The notes: generated by a model not told the origin, from the letters alone. DNA of 35,940 bases from Ruminococcus sp. (GCA_023665555.1 JAMPDR010000020.1:1-35940), one strand, 5' to 3'; counted from the first letter of the stretch, positions 8,018-16,181 are shown. Numbers and translations are program-made.

Positions 8018-8734
8018 ATGAAAAAATGGTTATCATACGGAATACTTTGTGTGCTTGTTCCTGCGGTTGTTGTTGGCGGAGCAATGCTTTTTGATGGTAA
8101 GCAATATGCGTGGATTTCGCTTTGCGTCGTTGCTTTGTCATGCGTTCCGTTTTTTTTGTCGTTTGAAAAAGGTAAATCTACAGCAAAGGAATTGATTCTG
8201 ATTGCAGTTATGACAGCACTGTCTGTTGTCGGACGTATTGTTTTTGCGGCAGTTCCAGGTTTTAAACCAGTTACGGCAATGGTTGTAATTACTGCGATGT
8301 ATTTCGGTTCAGAAGCCGGGTTTGTGACAGGGGCGCTTTCTGCCGTCATATCTAACTTTTATTTCGGTCAAGGGCCATGGACTCCGTTTCAGATGTTTGT
8401 TTGGGGTATCGTAGGTTTGCTTGCAGGTATCTTTGCAAAGAAACTCAGAAAGAGTAGGGTGAACTTAGTTGTGTTTGGTGCTTTTTCAGGTGTGATATTC
8501 TCACTGCTGATGGATATATGGACTGTGCTTTGGGCAGACGGTAACTTAAATTTTACAAGATACATTGCAGCGATAACATCGTCAGCGCCGTTTACGGCGA
8601 TATATGCAGTTTCAAATATAGTTTTTTTAATCATTCTTGCAAAACCGATTGGAAAAATATTGGAAAGAATCAAAATGAAATATGCGATTGGAGATACATA
8701 TGAAAAGACCGAAGATAAAAATAACATTGATTGA
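8018..8734 (+). CDS. ECF transporter substrate-binding (S) component
   Basis: Integral membrane subunit that binds a vitamin-like substrate and docks to a shared EcfAA'T energising module, which is not in this window. From ATG 8018 it is 238 aa, longer than a core S component (about 180-200). It has two extra N-terminal helices followed by the core starting at TAKELILIAVMTALSVVGRIVFAAVPGFKP. GFVTGALSAVISNFYFGQGPWTPFQMF and WGIVGLLAGIFAKKL are typical S-component stretches. The TTG at 7949 cannot be the start because it touches a TATAAT (7944-7949) that is the likely -10. The substrate is not predictable. It overlaps the next gene by 35 bases. Confidence 0.85.
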   Translation: MKKWLSYGILCVLVPAVVVGGAMLFDGKQYAWISLCVVALSCVPFFLSFEKGKSTAKELILIAVMTALSVVGRIVFAAVPGFKPVTAMVVITAMYFGSEAGFVTGALSAVISNFYFGQGPWTPFQMFVWGIVGLLAGIFAKKLRKSRVNLVVFGAFSGVIFSLLMDIWTVLWADGNLNFTRYIAAITSSAPFTAIYAVSNIVFLIILAKPIGKILERIKMKYAIGDTYEKTEDKNNID

Positions 8735-8963
8735 GCGAAAAGGGAATGCACCATGCCATCGCGGACACCGGGTTGGTGATAGCTTTGACTTTGATACGGA
8801 AAGAGGTAAACTTTGTCCTATGGCGATGCATGTAGCTTTTCCATATGTTGACATTTTGCGTTACGGCGGTGAAATTCCGCATCAGCCGAAAGGTACTGCT
8901 GTTTTTTCATGTCCTGACGCTGATACGTTGAATATTTTCAAGGTTGAGATCGTGAATGAATGA
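8700..8963 (+). CDS. TIGR04076-type small protein
   Basis: 87 aa from ATG 8700, preceded by GGAG at six bases; a TTG at 8682 is upstream of that RBS and unlikely. The pattern CHRGHRVGDSFDFDT...GKLCPMAMHVAFPYVDILRYGGEIP...FSCPDADTLNIFKVEI matches what I know of the TIGR04076 family, small soluble proteins of unknown biochemistry with a conserved Cys-Pro and a C-terminal Cys. The gene starts inside the 3' end of the S-component gene in another frame, implying translational coupling. A metal or cofactor role is possible but unproven. Confidence 0.7.
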   Translation: MKRPKIKITLIERKGNAPCHRGHRVGDSFDFDTERGKLCPMAMHVAFPYVDILRYGGEIPHQPKGTAVFSCPDADTLNIFKVEIVNE

Positions 8964-8970
8964 AAAGCAG

Positions 8971-8999
8971 TTGAAAATTGCTTGTAAAAGGAATATAAT
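8971..8999 (+). promoter_or_regulatory. Promoter of the GtrA-like gene
   Basis: TTGAAA (8971-8976), 17-base spacer, TATAAT (8994-8999). It gives a leader of about 90 nt before the GtrA-like start. Confidence 0.75.
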
Positions 9000-9058
9000 G
9001 TCATTTAGGGAATCTCTGAATTATTATGGAGTTGCCTTATAAATACGAAGAAAGGAGC

Positions 9059-9089
9059 ATGCGCCTGCCGTTATTCAGCTGAGGCGCAT
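9059..9089 (+). promoter_or_regulatory. Leader mini-ORF inside a hairpin
   Basis: AAAGGAG (9051-9057) is followed one base later by ATG and a seven-codon frame (MRLPLFS, stop at 9080-9082). The start lies in the 5' arm ATGCGCCT (9059-9066) and the stop reaches the first base of the 3' arm AGGCGCAT (9082-9089). The only candidate RBS for the downstream gene, GAGG (9081-9084), is in the 3' arm. Confidence 0.4.
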
Positions 9090-9098
9090 CAAAAAATT

Positions 9099-9641
9099 AT
9101 GAGTAAAAAAGAAAATATTGCTGTTTCCGAAGCAGTATCCGATGAGAAGTTTACAGCGAAGCATCAAACGCTTTGGCAATTTATCAAGTTCCTTATATTT
9201 TCTCAGTTTGCAGGTCTTGTTGAAATTGTTTCGTTTGCAATTTTAAGCAACGTTCTTCCGGAAAAGTTGCCGAATGATTTTGATGTTTTTGTTTTCCACT
9301 ATACAAATGACAAGGGCCTGTGCCTTGGTGCGTTTGTTGCATTTTTCGTATCAGCAGTGCTTGCGGAAATCGTATCGTTTCTTATTAACAGAAAGGCTAC
9401 TTTCAATGCCAACAACAACGTTGTTAAAAGTGCAATCGAATATGCCGTGTTGATTTTGGTAGTTATTTGCCTTAAAACATGGATAGTTACAGTGCTGACC
9501 CCTGTTGTTGAAGGCTTCACTTCAATGAACCTTCTCATTGAATGGATTCCGAAACTTGCATCAATGGTGATTGCCTTTGCAATAATTTTCCCAATGAACA
9601 AGTTTGTTATCATGAAGCATACGGAAAAAGAGGAAGCGTAA
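9099..9641 (+). CDS. GtrA-like four-helix membrane protein
   Basis: 180 aa. A polar N-terminus of about 25 residues is followed by four hydrophobic segments: FIKFLIFSQFAGLVEIVSFAIL, LGAFVAFFVSAVLAEIVSFLI, AIEYAVLILVVICLKTWIVTVL and LASMVIAFAIIFPMNKFVI. The FLINRKATF motif after helix 2 is typical of the GtrA family. These proteins are thought to help move lipid-linked sugars across the membrane for glycosylation of surface polymers. No glycosyltransferase adjoins it. The start ATG lacks a close RBS and may depend on the leader structure just upstream. Confidence 0.75.
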   Translation: MSKKENIAVSEAVSDEKFTAKHQTLWQFIKFLIFSQFAGLVEIVSFAILSNVLPEKLPNDFDVFVFHYTNDKGLCLGAFVAFFVSAVLAEIVSFLINRKATFNANNNVVKSAIEYAVLILVVICLKTWIVTVLTPVVEGFTSMNLLIEWIPKLASMVIAFAIIFPMNKFVIMKHTEKEEA

Positions 9642-9730
9642 TTGCGGTACTGCGCACGGATACTGCGTACGGCTATGATGCGGGGGAGAATGTACCTTTC
9701 GTAAGTAATAGTCCGCAGAGAAGGCTAAGG

Positions 9731-9816
9731 CAGCTAAATTATGCTTCGCATAGCTAAATTGCTTACGCAACTAAATTTGGCTGCGTCAAGCGAAATTGCT
9801 CACTGCGTTCGCAGCT
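9731..9816. repeat. Array of four mini-hairpin units
   Basis: A 9-base motif A(G/A)C(T/G)AAATT recurs at 9732, 9752, 9769 and 9789. Each is followed by a short hairpin: ATGC-TTC-GCAT (9741-9751), TTGC-TTAC-GCAA (9759-9770), a weaker TTG...CAA, and CTGCG-TT-CGCAG (9803-9814). The hairpin bases differ while the stems are kept. Confidence 0.75.
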
Positions 9817-9820
9817 GTTT

Positions 9821-9915
9821 CGTAGGGGTGCGGGTGTCCGGTGGACACCTTTGGGCATCGCCCAAAAGCACCGACCGAGGCGGCAGCCGAGAAACGACCC
9901 TATGTGGTCGACCTG
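9821..9915. repeat. GC-rich nested palindrome (GTAGGG-type repeat)
   Basis: Outer arms TAGGG (9823-9827) / CCCTA (9898-9902) and GGTGC (9827-9831) / GCACC (9868-9872) enclose the hairpins GTGTCC-GGT-GGACAC (9834-9848; stem 9834-9839/9843-9848) and TTTGGGC-ATC-GCCCAAA (9850-9866). A related GTAGGGTCGACC unit lies at 23136. Higher GC than the surroundings. No coding signal. Confidence 0.65.
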
Positions 9916-9987
9916 AACTTTACCGTTTGCACTATCTTTAAATCAAGAGTAAATAAGCACAATCTCCCAATAAGACTACAAGTAAAG

Positions 9988-10014
9988 ACAGCCGACAAAG
10001 CCCCGGCTGTTTTG
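9988..10014 (+). terminator. Possible terminator
   Basis: ACAGCCG (9988-9994) / CGGCTGT (10004-10010) followed by TTTTG. It could end read-through from the GtrA-like gene. Confidence 0.45.
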
Positions 10015-10123
10015 AATCTCTATGGTTATGGTGAACAGTCTTACTGTAGCCGAACGTATTTCGTCATTATTGTAAGGCGTCCAAAGGACATGAAAGTTAG
10101 TACAAACTTACCTATAGCAAATT

Positions 10124-10158
10124 ACGGCAAAAATCGGAACGATTTTTCGCCGTTTTTT
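10124..10158 (+). terminator. Strong intrinsic terminator in the gene-free stretch
   Basis: ACGGC-AAAAATCG (10124-10136) pairs with CGATTTTT-C-GCCGT (10140-10153) around a GAA loop, ending in TTTTTT. The gap 9642-10334 otherwise holds only the repeats listed; the open frames across it lack RBS and protein-like composition. Confidence 0.75.
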
Positions 10159-10170
10159 GCGTACGTCAGA

Positions 10171-10239
10171 GTTTCTTTTTGGTTACTTTTTCTGAACGCA
10201 GAAAAAGTAACTGCCCGTCCGGCATGAGGACAAGCCGGA
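10171..10239. repeat. Dispersed repeat with exact inverted copy at the window end
   Basis: Bases 10171-10223 are the exact reverse complement of 35888-35940. The unit contains a perfect 12-bp hairpin GTTACTTTTTCT (10182-10193) / AGAAAAAGTAAC (10200-10211) and a second stem TCCGGC (10218-10223) / GCCGGA (10234-10239). Confidence 0.9.
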
Positions 10240-10256
10240 AGAATTAACAAGTTATA

Positions 10257-10336
10257 ATTCGCGGACGATGTCTTACAAACAAGTTCATGTTACCCCGCGT
10301 ACCTATTCACTATTCCCTCTTACATATTCACTAATT
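10257..10336. repeat. Mosaic intergenic hairpin element, copy C
   Basis: TTCGCGGACGATG ... TACCCCGCG hairpin (about 10259-10299), then the low-complexity arm ACCTATTCACTATTCCCTCT. The same arm type occurs in copies D and H. It fills the region just past the rseP stop, on the minus-strand 3' side. Confidence 0.55.
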
Positions 10337-11645
10337 AATAAAATCCTCTGCCCGACACAAGCTTCCATATGTCGCTCGCCGACACTATCGCCATGAATGC
10401 AAACAGAATTATCATCCCCGCCGCATGAATCCAGTTTTCATATTTTGCAGGAACAGGTTTTCTGAAAATAAGCTCAATGAGCATGAAGAAGAATCTGCCA
10501 CCGTCAAGCGCAGGTATCGGCAAAAGATTAAATAAACCGATATTTATCGTGATAAGCGCCATGATTGTGATAAGCTGACTCCAATCAGCGCCCTGTGTTC
10601 CGGACTGAGCAACATCCGCAATGACAGAAACTGTTCCGATAGGACCTGAAAGGTCGTTCAAACCATAGCGTCCGCCGATAAGATCAAACAGGCTGAGATA
10701 TACCATCCTCGACATCGAAACTGCATATTTGACACCGCCGGAAATAACGTTGCCGACATTTTTCTCTTCGCCAAGCATAATAAAGTCGAACACCGTAACG
10801 GTTGCCATTGTAACATTTTTTACTTCAACTTCACCTTGATTTCTCATAACAGTAAAATCAATTGTGAAGTCCTCATCTTCACCGATTGCGGCAACGACCT
10901 CTTCTTGGCTGTTTACTTTTTTGCCGTTGATTTTAACAATTTGATCGCCGTCCTCAAGTCCTGCCTTTTTCATGTTAGCACTCAAAGAGGAAATCACTCT
11001 GTCTTTATCGTGAGAGAAGTTTCCGCCTGTTCTGACATCAAAATTCACTTCCGGCAGATCGGTCTTTTCGCCGTTTCGTTCAACAACAAAATGATATTTG
11101 CCTGTGTTGTTCCTCTGCATGAGGAAAGATATATCAAAATCTGAATAAACTTTTTTGCCGTCAATTTCAAGGATCTTATCATCAACCATCAAGCCGCCGT
11201 CACTATTGCTGACAGCTGAATCATAAAACTGCAAAACCTTGTTTGTACCGACAAGATCACTGCTGCCGATGATAGCGATACAAATAATAACACCGAGAAT
11301 TATATTGAAAGTTGCACCTGCAACAACGATTATCATTCTTTTCCAAACCTTTTTGTTGCAGAAAGCTCTTTCATCTTCGCTGTTTTCATCTTCACCTTCC
11401 ATGCTGACAAAGCCGCCTATCGGAAAAAGACGAAGTGCATATTTTGTTTCCTTGCCCTGCTTTTTGAAAATTGTGGGACCCATGCCGAGTGCAAACTCAT
11501 TGACTTTGACCCCGAACAGCTTCGCAAAAATAAAGTGGCCGAACTCATGGATAAAAATAATGAATCCGAAAAATAAAATTGCAATCAAAATAGGCCATGC
11601 TTTTGACCATATTGCACTGAAAGCTGTCAGTAGTTGTAGTTTCAA
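10335..11645 (-). CDS. rseP: RIP site-2 metalloprotease (M50), RseP/RasP type
   Basis: Intramembrane zinc protease that cleaves anti-sigma factors and remnant signal peptides. From TTG 11645 (AAAGGTGAT six bases upstream) it is 436 aa; a TTG at 11666 precedes that RBS. The first helix carries the zinc motif HEFGH (about 33-37). Two PDZ-like segments follow (about 130-270), one with GLEDGDQIVKINGKKV. The C-terminal helices hold NLLPIPALDGGR with the third zinc ligand Asp. It is the last gene of the uppS-cdsA-dxr-rseP block, 39 bases after dxr. Substrate unknown. Confidence 0.95.
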   Translation of the reverse strand: MKLQLLTAFSAIWSKAWPILIAILFFGFIIFIHEFGHFIFAKLFGVKVNEFALGMGPTIFKKQGKETKYALRLFPIGGFVSMEGEDENSEDERAFCNKKVWKRMIIVVAGATFNIILGVIICIAIIGSSDLVGTNKVLQFYDSAVSNSDGGLMVDDKILEIDGKKVYSDFDISFLMQRNNTGKYHFVVERNGEKTDLPEVNFDVRTGGNFSHDKDRVISSLSANMKKAGLEDGDQIVKINGKKVNSQEEVVAAIGEDEDFTIDFTVMRNQGEVEVKNVTMATVTVFDFIMLGEEKNVGNVISGGVKYAVSMSRMVYLSLFDLIGGRYGLNDLSGPIGTVSVIADVAQSGTQGADWSQLITIMALITINIGLFNLLPIPALDGGRFFFMLIELIFRKPVPAKYENWIHAAGMIILFAFMAIVSASDIWKLVSGRGFY

Positions 11646-11684
11646 ATGTATCACCTTTTCTTTCAATCAGATGTGCTGAAAATA

Positions 11685-12830
11685 TCAAAGCTGAGATATA
11701 ACAAATTCTCTTGCCGCAGCGTCTGCGTTTAACACATCATCAAGTGTGTAGTTTTGAATTGATTTGCCGTTTTCAACCGCCTTTTCAACAAGTGAAGCAA
11801 TATCAAGAAAGCCGATTTTTCCCTGTCTGAACAGGAGATTCGCCGCTTCGTTTGCACCGTTAGCAATTGCAGGATAAAGTCCGCCTTTTTCAATTGCCGA
11901 GCGGCATATGTTAATGCACTTGAATGTGTCGTAATCAGGCTTGCTGAAAGTCAGCGTTGCATAGTCGCTCAGGCTTAGCTTTTTAACAGGCGACTCAAAA
12001 CGGTCAGGATATGTGAGCGCATATTGAATCGGTATCCTCATGTCGGGCACACCAAGTTGAGCGATAACGGAATTATCAACATATTCAATCAGAGAATGAA
12101 CAACACTTTCACGGTGAACAACAATATCAACCATGCTCGGCGCAACATCAAAAAGCCAAACTGCCTCAATCAGTTCCAGTCCCTTGTTCATCATTGACGC
12201 AGAATCAATAGTAATTTTGGCACCCATGCTCCAGTTAGGATGCTTAAGTGCCTGAGCAACAGTCACATTTTTGAGTTCATCGGCTGTTTTTCCGAAGAAA
12301 GGACCGCCGGATGCTGTTAATATGATTGACTTAAGTTCTTCTTTTTTATTCATTCCCTGAAGGCACTGAAAAATTGCAGAATGTTCGCTGTCAACAGGAA
12401 GAATATCAACACCGTATTCCTTTGCAGTTTTTGTTACAAGACTGCCGCCAGCAACAAGAGTTTCTTTGTTTGCAAGAGCAATTTTCTTTTTCGCCTTGAT
12501 TGCACAAAGCGTCGGCTCAAGGCCTGCCATACCGACAACGCTGTTAATAACAGTATCTGCCTGTTCTGCGGCGGCACATTCGCAAACTCCGCTCATTCCG
12601 CAAAGTACTTTTGTGTCAGTATCTGCAACACGGTCTTTCAGTTGTTTTGCCGCAGTTTCATCAACCATCGCCGCCATTTTCGGCTTATATTTTCTAATCT
12701 GTTCTTCAATGATATTAACATTTGAGTTAGCCGTAAGCGCAATTACTTCATAACCTCTTTTTTCAGCAACGTCCAATGACTGTGTGCCGATTGAGCCGGT
12801 TGAACCCAAAATAGAAATTTTTTCAGTCAT
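11685..12830 (-). CDS. dxr: 1-deoxy-D-xylulose 5-phosphate reductoisomerase
   Basis: Converts DXP to 2-C-methyl-D-erythritol 4-phosphate with NADPH, the committed step of the MEP isoprenoid pathway. 381 aa, the family's normal size. The NADPH-binding site is ILGSTGSIGTQSLDV at the N-terminus. LANKETLVAGG, VDSEHSAIFQCLQG (metal-binding Asp and Glu), ILTASGGPF and HPNWSMGAKITIDSASMMNKGLELIEA (substrate site) are all intact. The start is ATG 12830 behind AAGGAAGG. The longer frame to 12989 only overlaps cdsA. It follows cdsA by 13 bases and supplies precursors used by uppS two genes upstream. Confidence 0.97.
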   Translation of the reverse strand: MTEKISILGSTGSIGTQSLDVAEKRGYEVIALTANSNVNIIEEQIRKYKPKMAAMVDETAAKQLKDRVADTDTKVLCGMSGVCECAAAEQADTVINSVVGMAGLEPTLCAIKAKKKIALANKETLVAGGSLVTKTAKEYGVDILPVDSEHSAIFQCLQGMNKKEELKSIILTASGGPFFGKTADELKNVTVAQALKHPNWSMGAKITIDSASMMNKGLELIEAVWLFDVAPSMVDIVVHRESVVHSLIEYVDNSVIAQLGVPDMRIPIQYALTYPDRFESPVKKLSLSDYATLTFSKPDYDTFKCINICRSAIEKGGLYPAIANGANEAANLLFRQGKIGFLDIASLVEKAVENGKSIQNYTLDDVLNADAAAREFVISQL

Positions 12831-12843
12831 AATTATCCTTCCT

Positions 12844-13749
12844 TTATGCAAACAATAACGCAAATATACCGTAAAGGGTCGGAAGCACAAACAATGTGCT
12901 GTCAAATCTGTCCATGATTCCGCCGTGACCCGGAAGAAGATTGCTGTAATCCTTGATTCCGACGTTACGCTTGAGCACTGACGCGGCAAGGTCGCCGAAC
13001 ATGCTCACAACGGAAAGCACAATTGAAATCGGGATAATGTAAAGATATTTCATGCTGCTTTCACCCATGAATGCACCGTGGCCGATTTTGGTTGAAACAA
13101 GCGAGAATATCCAAAGCAAAAGCACATTGAATGCAGCATTAACAAGTGTTCCGAAAATTGCACCCTCAACTGACTTTTTGGGACTGATGTTCGGACTCAT
13201 CTTATGCTTGCCGATTTTTCTGCCGACCAAAAATGCAAAGGTATCCGTCAACCATGAGCACGTAAACACCATCATTACAAGGAAAATGCCTTCAAGGTGA
13301 GTATATTCGGGATTTATATCTGCAATGTTATTAAGTCTGATAAAACATGAAAATGCATAAGGCAGTGCCACTGATGCAAACATGCCCATAACCGCATCCG
13401 TATATTTAATCGTCTTATTGCAAGCAACCGCAATAATCAGAAGCGCAAGTGCATAAAAGCTGTATATCACAGACGGACTCGGCAGACTTACTTTAAAGCC
13501 GACCGCCATAACTGTCAGTGCGCTGACTGCACATGTCACGGCAAACAGCAGTTTACTTTTCGCACCGACCGCTTTAACAAGTTCATATGTTGCCATAGCA
13601 GAAACTGCGGCGGTGATAAGCGTATAGCCTATGGTAAAGTTTGCAATAATCGTTGCAACAAATACAAGCAAGCCGATGATTATTATAATCGTTGACTGCG
13701 TTCTTTCGCCTTTAAATTTTATGCCTTTTTTTTCTTTAGTTTTACTCAT
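12844..13749 (-). CDS. cdsA: Phosphatidate cytidylyltransferase
   Basis: Makes CDP-diacylglycerol from phosphatidic acid and CTP for phospholipid synthesis. 301 aa with about eight membrane helices after a basic N-terminus. The C-terminal family signature is complete: SVLKRNVGIKDYSNLLPGHGG then IMDRFDS. It follows uppS by 36 bases and precedes dxr by 13. The RBS before ATG 13749 is weak (a poor GGGT), suggesting dependence on upstream translation. Confidence 0.96.
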   Translation of the reverse strand: MSKTKEKKGIKFKGERTQSTIIIIIGLLVFVATIIANFTIGYTLITAAVSAMATYELVKAVGAKSKLLFAVTCAVSALTVMAVGFKVSLPSPSVIYSFYALALLIIAVACNKTIKYTDAVMGMFASVALPYAFSCFIRLNNIADINPEYTHLEGIFLVMMVFTCSWLTDTFAFLVGRKIGKHKMSPNISPKKSVEGAIFGTLVNAAFNVLLLWIFSLVSTKIGHGAFMGESSMKYLYIIPISIVLSVVSMFGDLAASVLKRNVGIKDYSNLLPGHGGIMDRFDSTLFVLPTLYGIFALLFA

Positions 13750-13785
13750 TATCTATACCCACAGCCTAAGCTGTTCCTTTCAAAA

Positions 13786-14517
13786 TTATACTCCGCCAAA
13801 CCTGCGATTTCGCTTTTCATATGCCCTGATTGCCCTGTCAAGGTCATCAGGTGTAAAATCAGGCCACAGCACATTGTCATAATAAAATTCGGCATATGCC
13901 GCCTGCCAAATGAGAAAATTTGACAATCTATATTCTCCGCTCGGTCTGATGATAAGATCAGGATCGGGTTGACCCGCTGTGTAAAGTCCGCCGCTTATCA
14001 TATCCTCAGTTATCTGCGACGGCTCTAATTCTCCGCTTTTGATTTTTTCTGCAATCTGCTTAACGGAATGAACAATTTCATCTCTTCCGCCGTAATTGAC
14101 GGCAATGTTAATATGTATTTTGTCCTTATCCTGTGAGCGGCATTCAACAATATCCATCAGTTGAACAATATCCTCCGGCATACCCTCACGAGAGCCGATA
14201 AACTGAACATTATAGCCTGCCGCCTCATTTTCTTCTTCTCTCTCCTGCATTTCACCGAGATAGGCTCTCAGCAAATCCATGATTTTACCTATCTCACCTG
14301 CTGAACGTTTCCAGTTTTCGGTTGAAAATGCATAGAAAGTCATATATTTGATTCCGATATCGGAGGCATACTGACATATTTTTCTGAACACCTCCGCGCC
14401 AACCTTGTGACCCTCTGTGCGTTCAAGTCCTCTTTGCTTTGCCCATCTGCCGTTTCCGTCCATGATGATTGCAATGTGTTCAGGCAAAACACTGAATTTA
14501 TTTTTTTCATGTGACAT
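13786..14517 (-). CDS. uppS: Undecaprenyl diphosphate synthase
   Basis: cis-Prenyltransferase that extends farnesyl diphosphate with isopentenyl diphosphate to C55-PP, the lipid carrier for cell-wall and glycopolymer assembly. From ATG 14517 it is 243 aa. ATG 14532 overlaps GGAGGT, which serves 14517. Conserved motifs: HIAIIMDGNGRWAKQRGLERTEGHKVG, YMTFYAFSTENWKR, NIAVNYGGRDEIV, PDPDLIIRPSGEYRLSNFLIWQAAYAEFYY. In this organism it is separated from frr by about 300 bases containing a palindromic repeat. Confidence 0.97.
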   Translation of the reverse strand: MSHEKNKFSVLPEHIAIIMDGNGRWAKQRGLERTEGHKVGAEVFRKICQYASDIGIKYMTFYAFSTENWKRSAGEIGKIMDLLRAYLGEMQEREEENEAAGYNVQFIGSREGMPEDIVQLMDIVECRSQDKDKIHINIAVNYGGRDEIVHSVKQIAEKIKSGELEPSQITEDMISGGLYTAGQPDPDLIIRPSGEYRLSNFLIWQAAYAEFYYDNVLWPDFTPDDLDRAIRAYEKRNRRFGGV

Positions 14518-14573
14518 GAGTATGACCTCCATGTTATGTTAGTGTAAAAATTATTAATAAAGAGCAAGTGCAA

Positions 14574-14751
14574 CAGGTAATAAGTAATAGTGAAAATTAT
14601 AATCGCGAAGAATTATGATTTCCTTTGAAACAAATTAAATCTAATCTTTGATAATCATTATATTCTGCGGACTGTATTATCTGACCGCCGACAACCTAAC
14701 CCGCGACATCACTTCTTCACTATTCCTTCTTACCTATTACTTAAAATACAC
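14574..14751. repeat. Mosaic intergenic hairpin element, copy D
   Basis: Imperfect terminal inverted arms: GGTAATAAGTAATAGTGAAA (14577-14596) and the complement of TTCACTATTCCTTCTTACCT (14716-14735). Inside are a CGCG near 14604 and a TTCTGCGGAC ... CCCGCGAC hairpin (about 14663-14706). It sits between frr and uppS in the essential operon, so it is either transcribed or contains the uppS promoter. I saw no clear promoter. Confidence 0.6.
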
Positions 14752-14812
14752 TAATTATAAAGGGTTGCTGTATCCGGATGCAAAAATCGCCGAATACGAC
14801 AACCCCAATAAA

Positions 14813-15367
14813 TCAGATATCCATGATTTCCTTTTCCTTGGCAGCGGCGATTTCCTCAATCTCCTTAACAGTACCGTCAGTGATTTTCTGAATTTCCTTT
14901 TCACCGTCTTTAAGGTCGTCCTCAGTGATTTCAGATGCCTTCTTCATTGCCTTAAGCTTTTCAATTGCATCGCGGCGAACTGAACGTGCTGCAACCTTTG
15001 AACCTTCTGCGATTTTCTGAATGTCCTTAACGATTTCTTTACGTCTGTCCTCTGTGAGTGCAGGGAAAGTGAGACGAATAACAGAACCGTCGTTTTGCGG
15101 ATTGATGCCGATGTCAGAAGTCTGAATTGCCTTTTCGATTGCCTGAAGAACAGATTTATCCCACGGCTGAATTGTGAGAACTCTTGCCTCTGTTGCTGCA
15201 ATTGATGCAAGCTGATTGATTGGTGTGGGTGTTCCGTAATAGTCAACGGTGATTTTGTCAAGCACCTGCGGATTTGCTCTGCCGGCACGGATTGCACCAT
15301 ATTCTGTTTTAAGTGCTGTTACGGTCTTGCCCATTTTTGTTTTTGCAAATTCATAAACTGTTTTCAT
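14813..15367 (-). CDS. frr: Ribosome recycling factor
   Basis: Splits post-termination ribosomes together with EF-G. The 184-aa length matches the family. AIRAGRANPQVLDKITVDYYGTPTPINQLASI, ARVLTIQPWDKS, NDGSVIRLTFPALTEDRRKE and the long C-terminal helix (KVAARSVRRDAIEKLK) are diagnostic. AAGGAG precedes the ATG. It follows pyrH by 42 bases on the same strand, the usual order pyrH-frr. Confidence 0.97.
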   Translation of the reverse strand: MKTVYEFAKTKMGKTVTALKTEYGAIRAGRANPQVLDKITVDYYGTPTPINQLASIAATEARVLTIQPWDKSVLQAIEKAIQTSDIGINPQNDGSVIRLTFPALTEDRRKEIVKDIQKIAEGSKVAARSVRRDAIEKLKAMKKASEITEDDLKDGEKEIQKITDGTVKEIEEIAAAKEKEIMDI

Positions 15368-15409
15368 ATAAGTTAGCTCCTTTTTTATTTCTGTTTTATA
15401 TAATGATTA

Positions 15410-16117
15410 TTATTCTTTTACTACAGTACCGATGCTTTCGCCGAGAACCGCTTTAACAATGTTCTGCGGATCTGCAAGGTTGAAAACAAGGATTCCTATT
15501 CCGTTATCACGGCAAAGCGACGCTGCCGTGCTGTCCATAACTGCAAGGCCTTTTTGAAGAACCTCTGTATGGCTGAGCGTGTCATATTTCACTGCATCAG
15601 CAAACTTGTTCGGGTCTTTGTCATAAACTCCGTCAACATTGGTTGCCTTGAAAATGATTTCAGCATTGATTTCAGCCGCTCTGAGAGCTGCTGCTGTGTC
15701 GGTCGAGAAGAACGGGTTACCTGTTCCGCAGCCGAAAATTACAACTCTGCCCTTTTCAAGGTGACGAACTGCCTTGTTTCTGATGTAAGGCTCAGCAACC
15801 TGCTGCATTGCAATCGCCGTCTGAACTCTTACGTCAACACCCATCTGCTCAAGTGAATCAGCAAGTGCAAGTGAATTCATAGCTGTTGCAAGCATACCCA
15901 TGTGGTCTGCTCTGGTTCTGTCCATTTCACCGCTGCTGCGGCCTCTCCAGAAGTTTCCGCCGCCTACAACCAAACCGATTTCAACACCGTATTCGGTGCA
16001 CTGCTTGATTGCATTGCAAATGCTGTTAACCGTGTCAAAATCAATACCTTTTCCGTCCTTACCTGCAAGAACCTCTCCCGAAAGTTTCAGAAGAATTCTT
16101 TTATATACAGCCTGCAT
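15410..16117 (-). CDS. pyrH: UMP kinase
   Basis: Phosphorylates UMP to UDP, the first step toward UTP and CTP. 235 aa from ATG 16117, chosen because GGAGGT lies seven bases upstream; a longer frame to 16165 has no RBS. Bacterial PyrH features: [83 protein letters not shown]. First gene of the block with frr. Confidence 0.97.
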   Translation of the reverse strand: MQAVYKRILLKLSGEVLAGKDGKGIDFDTVNSICNAIKQCTEYGVEIGLVVGGGNFWRGRSSGEMDRTRADHMGMLATAMNSLALADSLEQMGVDVRVQTAIAMQQVAEPYIRNKAVRHLEKGRVVIFGCGTGNPFFSTDTAAALRAAEINAEIIFKATNVDGVYDKDPNKFADAVKYDTLSHTEVLQKGLAVMDSTAASLCRDNGIGILVFNLADPQNIVKAVLGESIGTVVKE

Positions 16118-16181
16118 TTGTATACCTCCGTTTAATATGGGCAACGGTCGATTCCGCTGCCGCAATTATAGCTTCCTTTAC

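Noticed and set aside
9731-9816. CRISPR array
   Set aside because: Repeats are only 9 bases with 8-11-base intervals that are themselves hairpins; no spacers of normal size and no cas genes.
9741-10227. Open frames of 66 and 128 codons across the repeat region
   Set aside because: No RBS, composition driven by GC-rich palindromes, and they run through hairpins and a strong terminator.
12831-12989. N-terminal extension of dxr
   Set aside because: Fully overlaps cdsA in another frame; AAGGAAGG fixes the start at 12830 and the NADPH motif begins right after it.
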